From positions 27,638,342-27,702,341 of the forward strand of contig NC_063256.1 in NCBI RefSeq assembly GCF_019578655.1: a stretch of DNA of 64,000 nucleotides. Reading direction: 5' to 3'. The notes below the pieces were generated by a model that saw only the letters and a list, made by a program, of their open reading frames with translations, did no database searches and was not told the origin of the DNA. Numbering within the stretch: the first letter of the stretch is position 1; the number at the start of each line of letters is the position of its first letter. The stretch is from Ricinus communis. Lineage: Eukaryota > Streptophyta > Magnoliopsida > Malpighiales > Euphorbiaceae. The translations under genes were made by a program, and so were the position numbers. This document shows positions 24,383-35,902 of this stretch, piece by piece.

Positions 24383-25281
24383 AAGGGAATTACAAAAAAC
24401 CTAATGATGAAAGTTAGCATCTGTTAACACCTATTTTCTGGATCTAGATATTGAGGGAATTATAGAAAACCTGATGATGAAAGTTACTGCCTTTCTCTAG
24501 TCTCAAAGATTGAGAAAAGGTGAATCTAAGAGAAGGATAAGAATAATTGGACTTAAAATTACTTTTCTAGAATCAATTTGGACCCAATTAATAGAAAAAA
24601 TAAATTTTGAAGAGTAAAACAACAATTTTCACAAGTTTAAGGACTAAATTTCAAAATTTTTAGAACTTTTACTCTTTAGAGCCAATCGGCTCTATACAGT
24701 ATTGATTGGCTGTTTTCTAAATCTGACACCATTTTATGTATAATTTCGACCTAAAACGCCAAAAAGGGTAGAAATAAGTTTTTAGAAGGTCTTTATGATA
24801 ATTATTGGAATTTTTATGTATTATTTTAATAATTGTTTAAAATTAAAGGATTTAATTCTTTTTTATTTTATATTAATCTGATAAAGGGCAGGGATAATTG
24901 CAATATATTATTTTAAATAATTGAATAATTATCAGTATCTCCTAGGGTTTTCTAACCCTACTCCTGTAAATAGAGTAGTATGGCCTAGGTCTAGGGCTGG
25001 GAACACTGATTAATTACTAGAGTAAGAATTCTCAAAAAATTTCTAGCTACATCGATCTATATAGAAGCCCTTAGCAAGCCACTAAGAAAGAACTGCCAAA
25101 CTAGGAAACCCATTAAAGAATGACAAAGACTTTTATGAAATCCCAAAAGTAGAATTGGATTCCCACCTATTTTTGATTCAACAGCTTTCTCATCTTTTGA
25201 GACTCATAGAACGACAACCAACAATGACAACCTAAGGGTTCCCCTACATCTGCATCATCAACATCTCTTCTCCAATTGCTT

Positions 25282-25322
<41 letters not shown>

Positions 25323-26415
25323 TTACTTAAAGAAACATATTAAGAATTTTTTTAATGTCTGTTCCAAATAATTCACATGATTAAACTAGAAATCTTTTCT
25401 GTTTAACATGCTGATTTTATTAGGTTTTGAATTTGACTGGATAATAGTAGATATAGTTAGATTATATTTCTATTCTTTTGTTAATTTTACATGTTCTAAC
25501 TGAATGTTTACCTTCTATGCATGTGAAAATCGATTCTAGGTGTAAGAAATCGAAGAAAACTGTAGAAAGCCACCTGAAGCCCCCAGAGCCAATCGGCTCA
25601 ATACAGAGTTGATTTAGTTATGCGTTGATCTAATCGGCTGTGCATAATATTAGACTGATTTTCGAGTTTTTGATGTATTTTTGGTAATTTCATGTACTAC
25701 AACTTACTTTTAGGGTTTTCTTTTCAAAATTACATTTACTTTTTGCTCTTTATTTTTTCTTTATCTATGATGGATGCTAAATATCTGCTATGTTATTGTC
25801 TAATTAAAATTAACATATAGACAGTAGGCCTTAAAATTGAACCTAGCATGAAAATTATAGTCCATTAGGTTAATTAGATGGTAATTGGGCCTTAAAATCA
25901 ATATAGACTTAATGGGCTATGCCATACTTTAGTTAGGTTAAATTGGCCATATTAGATCTAGGATCACTAGATTGGGGCTTTTCATAAAAAGTAGTTTATC
26001 AAGCTTACAAGATAGAAATTAAATAAAATTTATAATTAGGTTAATAACTTTAAGTATAGGCTGAGCTTTAATAAAATGGGCTAGGTTTAGGTGGACCTCA
26101 CATTCTATAGTACTTGATGTGTAGAAATATTTATGTTGCATTTATAGGGAATGACTCGTTAAACAATAAAATTAAAGGCAAATATACACAAATAAGGAAG
26201 TTGGCTTCCAAATCCATCTTTAGATTTATGATGTAAGCTTCCTTATGGAATTGAGAAACGTCACTCATTAGTAAAAGTGTCAGGTTACCCAGGTGGCGAC
26301 TCCCATCTTCGGGCTAGTCTTTGAAACTAGTTAGCGTATTCCCGATTAGGTTGAAAACCCTTGCAGTGCCATAGTCGCTAAACACACTTAGGTGTGCGCT
26401 CAAAACTGCCGCCCA
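24383..26415 (+). mobile_element. LTR family C, copy 1
   Basis: A short leading scrap (24383-24417) repeats LTR C positions about 35-70. The main copy then starts TGTTAACACCTATTTTCTGG at 24422 and runs through GATTAAGTTAATT-type AT-rich sequence to the conserved 3' block GGTGGCGACTCCC...GCCGCCCA ending at 26415. The LTR limits are set by copy 3 (28942-31088), which is bounded by TG, CA and near-matching 5-bp flanks. Two clusters of GAGCCAATCGGCTC-like palindromes occur (about 24680 and 25585). No matching target duplication was found. Confidence 0.75.
25283..25318. repeat. AT dinucleotide microsatellite
   Basis: About 17 consecutive TA units, within LTR C copy 1. The homologous places in LTR C copies 2 and 3 have no such expansion. 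Confidence 0.9.
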
Positions 26416-26937
26416 AAGAATCAATCTCAATAGTCGAACGAAGGAGTCAACTGAAAGGGCGTGTGGATAGGCGTAGTGCTGATGACCCCGACTGGCGAGG
26501 TGATCCCGTTGGAGAAAAATTTAAGCTTCTAGGTCATGAATAATAGAGTAGAATATGAGGCACGTGCCTTGGCTTGAAGACTCTACTGGCCATAGGTATT
26601 CAGAAAATGGAAATTATCAAAGATTCAATGTTAGTGGTATTGCAGGTTAGAGGGATGGGACCTAAAGGAGGAGAAGCTAATGCCTTACCATGAGCTTGTA
26701 CAAGAGATAGCAAAGAAGTTCAAGAGATGCCAGTTCATACACATTAGGAGAGAACAGAACCAAATGGTAGACGCCCTAGCTAGGTTAGCATTGGTTTGGG
26801 AGGATCCTAGAAAGTCTAAATTCAAACTATTGATGATCACATTGTCATATGAGCCTTGCTATAAGAATAAAGAAGAATGGTTCAAGAGCACAGTAGATGA
26901 AGGTAAACCGTGGTATTTTTATATCTAGTGGTATCTA
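26416..26937 (+). pseudogene. Archaeal-type RNase H relic of Tat element K
   Basis: Across frames, 26450-26520 reads VVLMTPTGEVIPLEKN. Then NNRVEYEAR (about 26545) and SMLVVLQVRG-like residues follow. After these comes the open frame 26680-26928 with MPYHELVQEIAKKFKRCQFI, IRREQNQMVDALARLAL and a tail leading to the integrase tether. The NNxxEYEA and DALARLA motifs are those of the additional RNase H carried by Tat-clade elements between RT and integrase. The first RNase H (the one fused to RT) is not found, so sequence was lost around the LTR A and LTR C insertions. It is interrupted at 26937 by LTR C copy 2. Confidence 0.8.
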
Positions 26938-29900
26938 TGTCATCACCTATTTTTTAGATCTAGATATCGAGAGAATTACGGAAAACCCGATGATAAAAGT
27001 TATTGCCTTTCTCGAGTCTCGGGAGATTAAGGAAGGGCGAATCCAAGTAAGGGTTGAGAATAATTGGACTTAGAATTACTTTTTTAGAATCAATTTGGAC
27101 CCAATTGATAGAAACAAAGTTTGAGGGTTGAAACATTAGTTTTTACAAGTTTAGGGATAAAATTGTCAAAATTTTTGAGACTTTTACCCCTTAGAGTCAA
27201 TCGGCTCCGCGTACAGTTGAATCGGCTCTACACAGAATCAAGCAGCTGAGCATAGAGCCGAATTAGCTCTATGGAGAGCTGATTGGTTCTACATAGTGTT
27301 GATTGACCATTTTCTAAAATTTGATGCTGTTTCAAGCATATTTTCAACCTAAAACGTCAAAATTAGTAAAAAAAAAGTTTCTAGAAGGTACTTATGATAA
27401 TTATGGAATTTTTTAAATATTATTCTTATGATACTTGTTTGAATATAAAAGATTTAATTTTTTTATGTTAATCTGATAAAGGGAAGGGATAACTGATAGT
27501 TTATCTTTAAATAATTAAATATTTAGCAAGCATTAAGAAAGAACTATAAATTAGGAAATCATTTAGAAGGACAATAGTTTTTCTGAAATTTCAAAGCAGA
27601 ACTGGATAATCAGCCCATCTTCGTCTCCTAAGACTCGTAGAATAACCAACTACAGTGACAACCTGAGAATTCTCCTATATCCAGCATCATCAACATCATC
27701 TTTCCTTTTAAATTGGTTCTTATATTTCTTTATGTTTTAGAAACATGGTTAGGTTTTCTATTGGTTTTTATGAGTTTTAAATTATTAGAACAAAATTTCT
27801 TATGAATTAACATGCTGATAAACTGATGGACATTGAATATGATAATATAAATATGCTAAGAATTGAATATGATAATAAGAACATGCAAGGTTTTGAATCC
27901 ATTAACATGTTTGCTTTTGGTTTCTAGATCTGATTAAGTCAAATGATTACGGTTACATGTTAGATTTGTAATTTCTTTATATTTTTATAATTAAAGTTGG
28001 TTTTAAGGGTCCATGACCAAAATCTAGAAATTGCCATTTTGATTTACTGTTAGGATATTTTTATTAAATTCAACATAGATCTAAGATATTTCATCGAACT
28101 AACATTTTCATTTGTTTTGCTTTATTTTTTGACCTTCTATGCATGTAAAACTGGCTTTAGGACATAAAAATGCTCAAGAAATTGAAGAACCCCCATGGAA
28201 AAGCCCCATAGCCGATCAACTCAGTGCAGAGCCGTTCAGCCAATCGGCTCTATGCCTTGAGGTGACTGGCTATTCACCATTCAACCCTAATTCCTCTGAT
28301 TTTTTTATGTATTTTTGAGATATTTATATACTGTAATTACTTTTAGGTGTTATCTCTTAAATTTTCTTAGTTGTAGGAGGGTTATAATAATTAGATTTAC
28401 TTATGCACTTTATCTTTTGCCTTATTTTAATGAATGCTAAAAATATGCCGTATGATTGCCTAAATTAAAACTGGCCATATAGCCATTAGGCCTTAAAATT
28501 GGACTTAACATGAAATTGTAGTCCATTAGGTTAATTAATGGTAATTGGGCTTAAACTATAAAATCAACATAGACCTAGTGGGCTTTGCATGTTTTAATTA
28601 GGTTAATTGGGCCATATTAGATATAAGATCACCTAATTGGGCCTTATAAAAAAAGTAGTCTGTTTAGGGTTAAGGGCTGGAACTCAAAGCATAATTTGTG
28701 AATTGGGCTAGACTAGGAAGCCTTGTACTAATTAACTATTAAATTAGATTTATAACTTTGAGTATGGGCTGGGCTTAATAAAATGGACTAGACTTAGGTG
28801 GACCTCACATGCTGTTGTGTTTGATGTGTAGAAGTATAATTATTGCATTTATAGGAAATACCTTTAAAAATAAAATTAAAGACAACGATACATAAATATG
28901 GAAGTTAGCTTCCGGATCCATCTTTAGATTTGTGGCGTAAGTGTCAGCACTCCTTTTCTAGATTTAGATATCAATGGAAAAATGGAAAAACCTATGATGA
29001 GAGTTGCTGCTTTCTTGGGTCTCAAGAAGCGAAGGACAGGCACTTCCGAGGATGGGATCAAGGTTAATCCAGTTGGAATTAGCTTTTGGAAATCAATTTG
29101 GACCTAATTGTCACAGAAAATTAAGTTTGAGGGTCAAAATGAAGGACTAAACTACAAAATTTAAAACTTCTTCTACAGACCTAATAAGCTCTATATAGAG
29201 CCAATCGACTCTATGATAAAGCCAATCGGTTCTTTATAAAACCGATTGGATTTTAACTCCTCGAGATCATTCTTTTCGGACGATTTTACATCCAGATACA
29301 GATTCTAGAAGGTTTCCTAGACGATAATCATTATTTTTATCAATAATTATTTAAATTTTAAAAATAAAATTTTATTTTTATCTATATATTCTTAAAATCT
29401 ATCCCTTTTTCTAAGGTTTCCTTTGAAACCCTACCTCTTAAATAGTAAAAGGTGTTTAGGGTTTCAAGGGGGAGGTAAGAATTGAGATTCAACCGTAAGT
29501 GAGATCAAGAGAGAAGAAACACTAAGAAAGAAAGAAAAAAGAGAGAAAGTCAAAAGAAAATAGAAGGAAAAGGATTAACGGTCGTAATTAGTATTTGAAG
29601 ACTCAAGCCACTTAAGAAATAAGAATTTTAGGGAACTGGCCACTTACGAAATAACACTTTTGAAAACTTTTTTTCAATTGATAAAAGACTTCCTAAAGTC
29701 AGATCCAACTTTGGATTCCTACCAAGTTCTTGATTCAAGTGCTTCCTCATTGCCCGAGACTCACAGATCCAACATATACGGTGACAACCTGAGGGTTTCT
29801 TCCACCATACATCTACCTCAATCATAAAAACTAGTTCTTTTGTTCTTTCTTTTGTCTTTTCTTTGTTTTTTATATTATCTGCTCTTAGAAACATGATTAG

Positions 29901-31265
29901 AATTTTTATCTTTGATAAATATGATTAGATTAAGTTTTCATGAATATGTATGTTAATAGGGTTTTGAATTTGATAATTAGAACTAGGGTTTTGTTTTTAA
30001 ATCTGATTCTTTTGCCAATTAGGATTTTATATTTAACTAAAAATATGTTATAGAGTTCATATTTAGGTCTTTCGTTAATATGATTTAGTAATTAAGCCTA
30101 AATAAAACATAATTCTTTGCTTTGATAATCTCCTATCAGTTTATAAGATTTTAGAATTTTTAGTGATTTAGGTTTTTTAGCTTTTGTAACCTTATTTTGT
30201 CTTTTTTCTATTTTATCTCATTATAATTAATTTTTTAACAAATGTGCATGTGAAAATTGGCTCTGGAGTGTGAGATTAGATCAGTGAAAAAAGGAGAATT
30301 GAAGAAATCTGCCAGTTGGACTCTAGAGCTGATAAGCTCTTCATGCTCGACCCCTTTATTTTTTGCATTTTTGGCATTTTTCAATGTATTCTTGGCCTCT
30401 GTATAGTTTTAGGTCTTTATGGTTTTACGATCATAGTTGTAGGCAGGTTGTAATAGCTAGGGTTTTATTTTCTATTTTATTCTCTTAATTATCTTTTGTT
30501 GATTATTGCATGTTAACCAAATACCTGATTACATGATTGATTAATTAAAATTGCCATATAGACTTAGGGCTAAAATACTGATCCAACATGAATTTGATAA
30601 TCTAATAGGCTAATCCACTTTAACTAGGTCGAAAACCTAAAATCAAATTAGATTAGTGGGCTTTGGGATGTTTAGTTAGAATTTGTACTTAGTTAGGGTT
30701 GAGATCAAAATAAATAGGTCTTCTTATAACAAGTAGCCCAATAGGCTTAAAGGCTGGAATCCAAAGAGTATAACATATAATTGGGCTAGAATAGATTGGC
30801 CTCATACATAATTGATTAATAAAATAGATTAATAACTTTAAATGAGGGCTGGGCTTGAATAAAATGGGCTAGACTTATGTAGATTGTGTGTTGTTTTGTT
30901 ATGCTTGTGTATAAAATGCTCGCATTTATAGGGAATATTTTGTTAAACAATAAATTTAAAGACAAATAAAAGTATTTCGGTGATTACCCGGGTGGCGACT
31001 CACATCTCCGCACTAGCCTCAGTAGGTTGAAAAGCCTTATAGTAGTCACTAAAGACACTTGGGTGCATGCCCGAAATCGTCGCCTACAATAAGCTTCCTG
31101 ATAGTTGAGAAATGTCACTCATTAGTAAAAGTGTCCTAGAGAATTACCCGGGTGGCGGCTTCCATATCCATGCTAGTCTGTATGACTTATTATCGTGTTT
31201 CCAATTAGGTTGAAAAGCCTTGTAGTGCCGTAGCACTTGGATTTGCACCTGAACCACCGCTCACA
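26938..31265 (+). mobile_element. Solo LTR family C, copy 2 (split by copy 3)
   Basis: Copy 2 is 26938-28941 plus 31094-31265, about 2.18 kb in total. It begins TGTCATCACCTATTTTTTAG and ends GAACCACCGCTCACA. Flanks are ATCTA (26933-26937) and ATCTT (31266-31270), a target duplication with one mismatch. Tat K coding sequence resumes on both sides, RNase H tail on the left and integrase N-terminus on the right. This confirms both ends and shows a solo LTR left after recombination. Confidence 0.88.
28942..31088 (+). mobile_element. Solo LTR family C, copy 3, nested in copy 2
   Basis: A 2147-bp LTR starting TGTCAGCACTCCTTTTCTAG and ending CGTCGCCTACA. Flanks are GTAAG (28937-28941) and ATAAG (31089-31093), a 4/5 matching target duplication. 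The host LTR reads on across the junction (GTGGCGTAAG to CTTCCTGATAG), matching copy 1 at 26230-26245. The GAGC...GCTC palindrome cluster lies at about 29165-29250. Confidence 0.88.
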
Positions 31266-31920
31266 ATCTTAAAGAGGGAGTATACCCTAAAAAGGCTGCA
31301 AGCAAGGATAAGGCTATAATGCATAAGCTGTCACTCAATTTCCTTATCCATCAGGGTATAATCTACAAGAGAGTGCCAAATGGAGTGCACTTGAGGTGTG
31401 TAGATGAGCACGAAGTGTAAAGAATAATAAAAGAAGTCCACACGGAAATATGCAAAACCCACATGAGCGGTCCCTATCTGGCAAAAAAATCCTAAGCCAG
31501 GGGTTTTTCTGGCTAATGATGGAAGGAGACTGTGTTCAGTTTGTTAACAAGTGACACCATTGTTAGATCCACACCAATCAGATACACTCACCGCCTTCTA
31601 AGCTTTATGCAATGTCGTCTCCATGGCCCTTCTTAGCTTAAGAGATTGATATCATTAGAGAAATAAGGCCTGCGGCTAGCAACAGACATCGATAAATAGA
31701 GTCGCCATTGACTACTTGTCAAAGTGGATCGAAGCCGAGTCTTTCACGCGGATTGGGGCTAAGCAAATGACTAAATTTATGGCAAGGAATAATTTGCCGG
31801 TCTAGAGTCCCCACCATATGGTTTCGAATAATGGCGTCCAATTCCAAGCAGAGTTCAGGTCCATGATGGCAAACTATGGGATAGAACATCACTAGTCCTT
31901 GCTGTGGGCAGCGGTTCTGA
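31266..31920 (+). pseudogene. Tat-clade integrase N-terminal and core relic (element K)
   Basis: Directly after solo LTR C2, the forward strand reads KDKAIMHKLSLNFLIHQGII, then YKRVPNGVHLRCVDEHEV and EVHTEICKTHMSGPYLAKKS. The last is the His-containing zinc-binding segment of integrase. FWLMMEGDCVQFVNK is the partner Cys region. Remains of the catalytic core follow, with IDIIREIRPA (first Asp) and a frameshifted stretch up to LLWAAVLNAHP. Many stops and frameshifts are present. The domain order RNase H to integrase agrees with the upstream parts, so all belong to element K. Homology ends at about 31920, where minus-strand LTR C sequence starts. Confidence 0.8.
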
Positions 31921-32200
31921 ATGCACATCCAAGTGTCTATAGCGACTATGGCACTACAAGGCTTTTCAACCTAATAGGGAAAATGCTAACCAGTCACAGA
32001 GACTGGCATAGAGATGGGGAGTCCCCACCCGAGTAATTCTCCAAGACACTTTTACTAATTGAGTGGCGTTTCTCGATTCAATAAGGAAGCTTCACCACAT
32101 CTAGATATGGATCTGGAAGCCAACTTTCTTGTTTATGTATCCTTATTTTTAATTTTATTATTTAACAGGCTATTCCATATAAACACAATAATTATATCTT
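31921..32200 (-). mobile_element. LTR family C fragment, 3' end only
   Basis: The minus strand reads into the LTR C 3' block (TTGAAAAGCCTTGTAGTGCC, then the GGGTGGGGACTCC and AAAAGTGTCTTGG phrases reversed). It then stops abruptly at about 32200, where a second copy of the same 3' block begins. Only about 280 bp of LTR C is kept. Confidence 0.75.
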
Positions 32201-32268
32201 TACAAGGCTTTTCAACCTAATAGGGAACACGCTAACTAGTCATAGAGACTAGCATAAAAATGGATTCG
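32201..32268 (-). mobile_element. LTR family C, minus-strand copy, left piece (continues at 48758)
   Basis: TACAAGGCTTTTCAACCTAA to TGGATTCG is the 3'-terminal part of an LTR C. Its continuation lies at 48758 on, beyond the Athila element. ATTCG (32264-32268) is the left target duplication of that element. Confidence 0.8.
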
Positions 32269-32696
32269 TGATATGCATCATTTTATACATATTTACATGC
32301 CCAATTGTTTACATTTTTGTGCATAGTTATCTCGTTTTATGCCAGAATCACCTGTGTTTTGTTTCCTTTCACGTTTCAGGTCATTATCGAGGGACATTAT
32401 CAATAATCGAGGGAAATACGCACAATTACAGACTAGAATCCATCAAATTGAGTAAGGACTAGCATTCGAAGGTTAAGCACGGCCTGGACTCCGGCCGTGC
32501 TGAACCATCAAATAGTTGCCCTTCAAGAGTGCCATTTTGGCATAGTTTCCGAAGCCACCACGGCCCGTGGTGGCTCAGCACCGGCTAGGGCACGGCTTGG
32601 AAGGAGTCGCGAGTTGCGGAATGCGGAGGTCCACCACGGCTTGGACTCCGCCTGTGCTAATCAGCACGGGCTTAACCACGGTCGTGCTGAAAGAAT

Positions 32697-32703
32697 TATA
32701 TAG
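32697..32703 (+). promoter_or_regulatory. TATA box of element D 5' LTR
   Basis: AATTATATAGGC lies nine bases after the palindromic block CACGGTCGTGCTGA. The same spacing is present in the 3' LTR (47719-47725) and in LTR H (43339-43345), which supports a real promoter element. Confidence 0.6.
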
Positions 32704-33244
32704 GCAAAAACGATTTGCTAAATTAGGGTTTGATTTTCTGACTTGATTTCACATATACAAGCTTAAACCATCTTATTCCAGACTTCAATATTTGACCTTA
32801 GAAGATCATTTCATCTATTGAAGGAAGGATTACAATTGTTTTAACATCAAATTGAAGATCGAGACAAGATTTGGGAGCATTCAAGAGGCAAATTAGGGTT
32901 TATTATTCTAAATTGGGAATTTAGGGTTTTTCATCCAACTTGAAGAAGAAGGGTGTACATGCCTTCAATTTACTTTTCTAAATCTATTCTTTACTTTATG
33001 TTGCTTATTAGTATGAGTAACTAAATTTGTCAAACCCATTTGGGGTTCCTATGTTGTTGGATTGATTTTAACGCTTATGAGAGTTTGATTATCAATGCTT
33101 GTCTCTTCTTGCTTTCATTATTAATGAGAAATCACTTTATTCATGAGATGTTGTGAGTTGTGGTATTCAGATTGCTTTATGTAATTGAGAAATTCATTTA
33201 GTAATTGGAAATTTGAATAGCAAGAACTGGTTAATGATCACTTA

Positions 33245-33420
33245 GAGATAAGGGTAATTGACTAGCCGGATTAAGAATTAACAAAGCTTAATAGAGGCGG
33301 GTTAAACCTTAATGCTAATCAAATAATTGATAGAGATAAGGGTAATTGACTAACCGGATTAAGAATCAACAAAGCTTAATAGAGGCGGGTTAAACCTTAA
33401 TGCTAATCGAATAATTGATC
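33245..33420 (+). repeat. 88-bp tandem duplication in the 5' LTR of D
   Basis: GAGATAAGGGTAATTGACTA starts at 33245 and again at 33333, with the two units nearly identical. The 3' LTR has a single unit. Both units also occur in the copy at about 35147-35322, so this duplication preceded the 1.9-kb duplication. Confidence 0.9.
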
Positions 33421-33458
33421 GTTAGGAAGAGATTCCAATTTTAGGTTATTAGGTTTAG

Positions 33459-33491
33459 GAATTCGGTTATCTCGAGAGGGAGACCGAATTC
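33459..33491 (+). promoter_or_regulatory. Conserved LTR hairpin (GAATTCGGT...ACCGAATTC)
   Basis: A 9-bp perfect stem around a 15-nt loop containing TCTCGAGA. Homologous stems are at 35361-35393, 48392-48424, 43999-44031 and, on the minus strand, 52483-52515 and 56034-56066. Role unknown; it lies in the presumed transcribed part of the LTR. Confidence 0.6.
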
Positions 33492-33826
33492 GGTTAGGAA
33501 TTCACCAGTAATTGCAATTGGTAACCAATATAATCTCTATCTTCACTAAAATCCAACTAGCTTAGGTGCCCTAGGGTTTGCTTTTTCCTTCGAGATTTTT
33601 CCTAAATCCTTTCAGATTATTTGACACTTAGTTAATCGTTTGTTCATATTTAATCATAGCGTAATACTTCATCGATTTTGTTTAGGTTAGATAACATAAG
33701 ACACTGCAGTAGGTCTAGGATCACCCTTTCCTGAGAATACGACCTTGATATTCACTATTTGTGCTAGTCTGCATCGATAGGTTCACTGCCTTAGATTTTA
33801 GCTACATAAATAGCATATCAAGTTTT

Positions 33827-33842
33827 TGGCGCCGTTGCCAGG
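33827..33842 (+). promoter_or_regulatory. Primer-binding site 1 of element D (tRNA-Asp type)
   Basis: TGGCGCCGTTGCCAGG, six bases after the LTR end. It is complementary to the 3' end of plant tRNA-Asp as used by Athila elements, with one late mismatch against the usual TGGCGCCGTTGCCGGGG. This is where minus-strand DNA synthesis would start. Confidence 0.85.
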
Positions 33843-33996
33843 TAAATTTTTATGTGAACTAGATTGAATTTGTGTTTATTTTGTTAATCTAGCCATTTCT
33901 ATTTTCCTTGTCCTTTCAGATCTTTATTTATTTATTCTTTAGTATTATATTTATTCTTGTGTTCTTTGGTTGTTGTGTATCCATTTCAGGTAGTTT

Positions 33997-34984
33997 ATGA
34001 CTAGAAGCTCTAATCCTACTACTGTAGACCTTCTTGCTGAACCTGAGCGATCCCTCCATTTGTTGAGGAAGCATATGCAAGAAGAAGAGGAGGCGTGGAT
34101 AGAGTTTGAAGCTATTGTGAATCGACTAGCAGAGATGGGGGACAACAATCGGGCTGCGGATGAAACCAGAACTATGTGCAAGTTTGCTAGACCTTCTCTT
34201 GAGAGGACACAAACGAGTATATTGCGACCACCTGTGGCAGCCAACAATTTTGAAATAAAGCCAAATGTAATACAGATGGTGCAAAATAGTGTACAATTTG
34301 GGGGACTGCCGAGCGAGGACCCAAATGCTCACATTGCCAACTTCTTGGAGATCTACGACACCTTCAAGATAAATGGAGCAACTGATGATGCCATTTGGTT
34401 GAGGCTGTTTCCTTTCTCTCTAAGGGACCGAGCGAAAGATGGTTGCAGTTGCTCCCAGCCAACACTATCACAACATGGAGATCATTGGCTGAGAAATTTC
34501 TCTACAAGTACTTTCCTCCAGCTAAGACTGCTAAATTAAGGAATGACATTTCTTCTTTTAGGCAGATGGAAAATGAGAGCATGTATGATGCCTAGGAGAG
34601 GTACAAGGACTTGTTGAGATGCTGTCCATACCACGGTCTACCAGTTTGGATGTAGGTTCAGACATTCTATAGTGGTTTGAACCTTGCTACTAAACAAATG
34701 GTTGATGCAGCAGCAAAAGGAGCGTTGAACAGTAAGACACTCGAGCAGGCTTAGAACTTAATAGAGGAGATGGCCATGAACAATTACCAGTGGCAGTCTT
34801 CTAGGAGCCGACCAGTGAGGTAGGGAGTGGTCAATCATTTGGACTCCACAACAGCCTTGGCAGCTTAAGTGGAGCTTTTGACCAAGAAGTTAGACTAGAT
34901 TCAGATGCCGGTTCATGCAGCCCAAATAAGCTGCAAATTTTACGGTAGCCCGCACTACGGTGCAAATTGTAATGCGGGAGGTAT
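33997..34984 (+). pseudogene. Athila gag relic, first (duplicated) copy
   Basis: The ATG at 33997 opens a 180-codon frame starting MTRSSNPTTVDLLAEPERSL. It covers the gag N-terminal region and the capsid-like segment ([34 protein letters not shown]). A one-base frameshift near 34437 moves the continuation ([34 protein letters not shown]) to another frame. Further in-frame stops follow at 34593, 34653 and 34753, and others before the copy ends at the repeat junction in the knuckle region (ISCKFYGSPHYGANCNAGG). It lacks everything downstream, so this copy could never have produced Gag-Pol. In intact Athila elements gag is a particle structural protein. Confidence 0.88.
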
Positions 34985-35726
34985 GTTTGATTATCAATGC
35001 TTGTCTCTTCTTGCTTTCATTATTAATGAGAAATCACTTTATTCATGAGATGTTATGAGTTGTGGTATTCAGATTGCTTTATGTAATTGAGAAATTCATT
35101 TAGTAATTGGAAATTTGAATAGCAAGAACTGGTTAATGATCACTTAGAGATAAGGGTAATTGACTAGCCGGATTAAGAATTAACAAAGCTTAATAGAGGC
35201 GGGTTAAACCTTAATGCTAATCAAATAATTGATAGAGATAAGGGTAATTGACTAACCGGATTAAGAATCAACAAAGCTTAATAGAGGCGGGTTAAACCTT
35301 AATGCTAATCGAATAATTGATCGTTAGGAAGAGATTCCAATTTTAGGTTATTAGGTTTAGGAATTCGGTTATCTCGAGAGGGAGACCGAATTCAGTTAGG
35401 AATTCGTCCACAGGTAATTGCAATTGGTAACCAATATAATCTCTATCTTCACTAAAATCCAACTAGCTTAGGTGCCCTAGGGTTTGCTTTTTCCTTCGAG
35501 ATTTTTCCTAAATCCTTTCAGATTATTTGACACTTAGTTAATCGTTTGTTCATATTTAATCATAGCGTAATACTTCATCGATTTTGTTTAGGTTAGATAA
35601 CATAAGACACTGCAGTAGGTCTAGGATCACCCTTTCCTGAGAATACGACCTTGATATTCACTATTTGTGCTAGTCTGCATCGATAGGTTCACTGCCTTAG
35701 ATTTTAGCTACATAAATAGCATATCA
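34985..35726 (+). mobile_element. Partial internal LTR copy created by the duplication
   Basis: Repeats 33083-33820, including the 88-bp duplication and the hairpin (35361-35393). It ends in CATATCA at 35726, immediately before a second primer site. It lacks the LTR 5' half and its TATA box. Confidence 0.92.
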
Positions 35727-35732
35727 AGTTTT

Positions 35733-35748
35733 TGGCGCCGTTGCCAGG
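35733..35748 (+). promoter_or_regulatory. Primer-binding site 2 of element D
   Basis: An identical TGGCGCCGTTGCCAGG, six bases after the internal LTR end, produced by the 1.9-kb duplication. Confidence 0.85.
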
Positions 35749-35902
35749 TAAATTTTTATGTGAACTAGATTGAATTTGTGTTTATTTTGTTAATCTAGCC
35801 ATTTCTATTTTCCTTGTCCTTTCAGATCTTTATTTATTTATTCTTTAGTATTATATTTATTCTTGTGTTCTTTGGTTGTTGTGTATCCATTTCAGGTAGT
35901 TT

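Larger units (their letters stand above)
32269..33820 (+). mobile_element. 5' LTR of element D
   Basis: 1552 bp, TGATATG to CATATCA. It aligns with 47289-48757 throughout, at a few percent divergence by eye, apart from an 88-bp tandem duplication found only here. It contains CACGG/CCGTG palindromic motifs (32480-32690), a TATATAG box at 32697-32703 and a hairpin at 33459-33491. Confidence 0.92.

Noticed and set aside
33245..33420. CRISPR-like array or satellite
   Set aside because: Only two direct units without spacers; a simple tandem duplication.
33827..33842. tRNA-like sequences as tRNA genes
   Set aside because: TGGCGCCGTTGCC and TGGTATCAGAGC match only tRNA 3' ends and sit right after LTRs; they are primer sites, not genes.
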